A DNA stretch of 15,302 nucleotides. Source: Anoxynatronum sibiricum. Lineage in GTDB: Bacteria > Bacillota > Clostridia > Peptostreptococcales > Tindalliaceae. A program made the translations under genes and the position numbers. Shown here one piece after another: positions 12,990 to 15,302 of this stretch. Every line of letters begins with the position of its first letter. The stretch's first letter is position 1. The stretch lies in the NCBI RefSeq assembly GCF_039414295.1, contig NZ_JBCITM010000033.1:1-15302 (forward strand), given 5' to 3'. The notes beneath the pieces are model-generated. The model was not told where the DNA came from. It did not search any database and worked only from the letters and a program-made list of their open reading frames with translations.

Positions 12990-13025
12990 CTGTGCATTTG
13001 CATCGGTAAAATGGCGAATGCACAG
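12990..13025 (+). promoter_or_regulatory. 12-bp hairpin between rpsG and fusA
   Basis: CTGTGCATTTGC (12990-13001) pairs with GCGAATGCACAG (13014-13025): 12 continuous pairs with one U·G, closing a 12-nt loop. The 3' side continues as TTCGTTTC, which is U-rich but interrupted. It could be a leaky terminator, an RNase processing site or a translational control element that sets fusA relative to rpsG. Confidence 0.6.
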
Positions 13026-13072
13026 TTCGTTTCAGAGCTTTTGTTTGTCGGCATGTTGGAAGGAGGATCACG

Positions 13073-15142
13073 GTGCCAAGGCAGTTTACGCTTGAAAAAA
13101 CAAGAAACATTGGAATCATGGCACATATTGATGCAGGTAAAACCACCACCACTGAACGGATTCTGTTTTATGCAGGCCGTATTAGAAAACTTGGTGAAAC
13201 CCATGATGGGGCCTCGCAGATGGACTGGATGGAGCAAGAAAAGGAGCGCGGTATTACAATCACCTCCGCGGCCACCAGTTGTGAATGGAATGGCCATGGT
13301 ATCAACATAATTGACACACCAGGACACGTTGACTTCACGGTTGAAGTTGAACGGTCTTTGCGAGTGCTTGATGGTGCCGTTGCAGTTTTCTGTGCTAAAG
13401 GCGGCGTTGAACCTCAATCAGAAACAGTCTGGCGACAGGCTGATAAATACAAGGTTCCCCGCATGGCTTTCGTCAATAAGATGGACATCATGGGTGCAGA
13501 CTTTTACCAGGCAGTGGGCATGATGAAAGAACGTTTGGGAACCAATGCGGTACCCATTCAGCTGCCCATCGGCAGCGAAGCGGATTTCGTGGGGATTATC
13601 GACCTGGTTGATATGAAAGCGCACATTTTCCTGGATGATCTGGGTCAAGACATTCGCGTGGAAGAAATTCCTGCCGAAATGGAAGAAAAAGCCCAGACCT
13701 ATCGTGAACAAATGATGGAAGCTGTGGCAGAAACCAGCGAAGAGCTGATGATGAAATACCTGGAAGGAGAAACCATTACCCGGGAAGAAGTCATTAAAGG
13801 TCTCAGAAGAGGCACTGTTCAAACTTCCATGACTCCGGTACTGTGTGGATCTTCCTACAAAAACAAAGGCGTCACCATGCTGCTGGACAGGATTGTTCAA
13901 CTCATGCCTTCACCGCTGGACGTTGAAGCCATTCGAGGTACTGACCTCGATGGTGAAGCGGAGATGGAACGTCACCCCAGCGATGAAGAACCTTTCTCTG
14001 CCCTTGCCTTTAAAATCATGGCAGATCCCTTTGTGGGAAAGCTGGCTTTCTTCCGGGTTTATTCCGGAGTTTTGAAGTCAGGCTCCTATGTTTACAATGC
14101 TACAAAAGGGAAAAAAGAACGTGTTGGCCGCATTCTTCAAATGCATGCCAACACCCGTAAAGAAATTTCTGAAGTATATGCCGGTGATATTGCGGCCATC
14201 GTGGGGTTGAAAGATACTTCTACAGGGGATACTCTGTGCGATCCTGATCATCAGATTCTCCTGGAATCCATGGAGTTTCCTGAGCCGGTTATTAATGTTG
14301 CCATCGAACCAAAAACAAAAGCAGGTCAGGAAAAAATGGGGATTGCACTGCAGAAACTGGCAGAAGAAGATCCCACTTTCCGAACCTATACAGACACAGA
14401 AACCGGCCAGACCATTATTGCTGGAATGGGAGAACTGCACCTTGAGATCATCGTTGATCGAATGATGCGCGAGTTCAAAGTGGAAGCAAATGTGGGCAAA
14501 CCACAGGTAGCCTACAAAGAAACCATCACTGAAACCGTTGACGTGGAAGCCAAATACGCCCGTCAGTCTGGTGGTAAAGGTCAGTACGGTCATGTTAAGA
14601 TGCGAATGATTCCTCAGGAACCTGGTGCCGGATACTTGTTTGAAAGCAAGGTTGTTGGCGGGTCAATTCCAAAAGAGTACATTCCTGCAGTAGATCAGGG
14701 GATTCAGGGCAGTATGAGCAATGGTATTTTAGCTGGCTATGAAGTGGTGGATTTCCGGGTTGAACTGCTGGATGGATCCTACCACGAAGTGGATTCTTCT
14801 GAAATGGCTTTTAAAATTGCAGGATCCATGGCTTTCAAAGACGGTATGAAGAAAGCCAAGCCAGTATTGCTGGAACCTTACATGCGTGTGGAAGTGGTTA
14901 CTCCTGAAGAATATATGGGCGACGTGATCGGCGATCTGAACTCCCGACGCGGCAGAATCGAAGGAATGATACCGCGTGCCAATGGCATTCAGGTGATCAA
15001 GTCTCAGGTACCGCTGGCGGAAATGTTTGGATATGCCACAGACCTTCGTTCAAAATCACAGGGACGTGCCAATTACACCATGCACTTTGATCACTTTGAG
15101 CAGGTGCCCAACAGCATTGCAGAAAAGATCATGAAGGGTTAG
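13073..15142 (+). CDS. fusA: Elongation factor G
   Basis: This 689-residue GTPase catalyses ribosomal translocation and, with ribosome recycling factor, ribosome splitting. The G domain shows G1 AHIDAGKTT (17-25), switch motif ERGITITSA (58-66), G3 DTPGH (81-85) and G4 NKMD (135-138). Domain II begins near FSALAFKIMADPFVGKL. Domain IV includes QSGGKGQYGHV and the tip loop YHEVDSSEMAF that enters the decoding site. The C-terminal domain V contains GDVIGDLNSRRGRIEGM. The start is GTG at 13073 with AAGGAGG (13060-13066) 6 nt upstream. The size, order and motifs are those of canonical EF-G rather than the EF-G2 or TetM-like paralogues. It lies 47 nt before the second tuf copy. Confidence 0.98.
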   Translation: MPRQFTLEKTRNIGIMAHIDAGKTTTTERILFYAGRIRKLGETHDGASQMDWMEQEKERGITITSAATSCEWNGHGINIIDTPGHVDFTVEVERSLRVLDGAVAVFCAKGGVEPQSETVWRQADKYKVPRMAFVNKMDIMGADFYQAVGMMKERLGTNAVPIQLPIGSEADFVGIIDLVDMKAHIFLDDLGQDIRVEEIPAEMEEKAQTYREQMMEAVAETSEELMMKYLEGETITREEVIKGLRRGTVQTSMTPVLCGSSYKNKGVTMLLDRIVQLMPSPLDVEAIRGTDLDGEAEMERHPSDEEPFSALAFKIMADPFVGKLAFFRVYSGVLKSGSYVYNATKGKKERVGRILQMHANTRKEISEVYAGDIAAIVGLKDTSTGDTLCDPDHQILLESMEFPEPVINVAIEPKTKAGQEKMGIALQKLAEEDPTFRTYTDTETGQTIIAGMGELHLEIIVDRMMREFKVEANVGKPQVAYKETITETVDVEAKYARQSGGKGQYGHVKMRMIPQEPGAGYLFESKVVGGSIPKEYIPAVDQGIQGSMSNGILAGYEVVDFRVELLDGSYHEVDSSEMAFKIAGSMAFKDGMKKAKPVLLEPYMRVEVVTPEEYMGDVIGDLNSRRGRIEGMIPRANGIQVIKSQVPLAEMFGYATDLRSKSQGRANYTMHFDHFEQVPNSIAEKIMKG

Positions 15143-15189
15143 CCTGTTGCATGTCAAACTATGAATAAACAATTTAGGGAGGAACGAAA

Positions 15190-15302
15190 ATGGGAAAAGC
15201 AAAATTTGAAAGAACAAAACCCCACGTAAACATTGGAACCATTGGTCACGTTGACCATGGCAAAACCACGCTGACAGCGGCCATCACCTCAGTACTGAAC
15301 AA
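15190..15302 (+). CDS. tuf: Elongation factor Tu, N-terminal start (partial, second tuf copy)
   Basis: The first 37 codons are present; the window ends inside the gene. The sequence starts MGKAKFERTKPHVNIGTIGH and contains the P-loop G1 motif GHVDHGKT at 19-26, followed by TLTAAIT. The ribosome binding site is AGGGAGGA at 15176-15183, 7 nt from the ATG. Placement directly after fusA is the classic str operon position (S12–S7–EF-G–EF-Tu). With the tuf end at 1-128, the genome carries at least two tuf genes in the same orientation, about 15 kb apart. Confidence 0.97.
   Translation, partial: MGKAKFERTKPHVNIGTIGHVDHGKTTLTAAITSVLN

Noticed and set aside
1..15302. Mobile element, CRISPR array, intein or horizontally acquired cassette
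   Set aside because: All genes are core housekeeping genes in conserved order. There are no regularly spaced repeats and no transposase or integrase-like frames, and the proteins run through without inteins.

Overview
The window is a core information-processing locus of a Bacillota bacterium, most likely a member of the Clostridia. The evidence is the gene order tuf–rpmG–secE–nusG–rplK–rplA–rplJ–rplL–rpoB–rpoC–L7Ae–rpsL–rpsG–fusA–tuf, a ybxF-type L7Ae gene between rpoC and rpsL, a 138-residue S12 of Bacillota type, strong AAGGAGG ribosome binding sites, and frequent GTG/TTG starts. RpoB and RpoC read like those of anaerobic clostridia. A genus cannot be fixed from the sequence alone; an Alkaliphilus/Tindallia-like clostridium is only a guess. 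All genes are on the + strand. I see no mobile element, CRISPR array, tRNA, rRNA or frameshift.

Layout. (1) 1-128 is the 3' end of one tuf copy. It is followed by a perfect 14-bp inverted repeat and a probable terminator. (2) A near-consensus promoter at 297-325 starts rpmG, secE, nusG, rplK and rplA. A classic L10-type leader with overlapping antiterminator and terminator hairpins follows, then rplJ and rplL. A strong intrinsic terminator at 3805-3850 closes this unit. (3) The -35 box of the next promoter begins two bases after that terminator's T-run. It drives rpoB and rpoC through a leader of about 230 nt that can fold into several hairpins and possibly a pseudoknot. (4) No obvious terminator follows rpoC. 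A third promoter at 11473-11501 drives the str operon: L7Ae-like gene, rpsL, rpsG, fusA and a second tuf copy cut off by the window end.

Together the genes make the 50S stalk and stalk base (L10, L7/L12, L11, L1), the 30S decoding and head proteins S12 and S7, the elongation factors EF-G and EF-Tu, the RNA polymerase beta and beta' subunits, the elongation factor NusG and the translocon subunit SecE. Coordinated synthesis of the transcription and translation machinery is the theme.

The proteins are conventional and I found no new multi-gene system. The points worth a second look are in the RNA between the genes: a hairpin that could bring a remote Shine-Dalgarno close to the nusG start, the L10 attenuator, the folded rpoB leader, and structured rpsL–rpsG and rpsG–fusA spacers. 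Two protein details also stand out: RpmG has Asp in place of its fourth zinc-binding Cys, and RpoB has a very acidic C-terminal tail.
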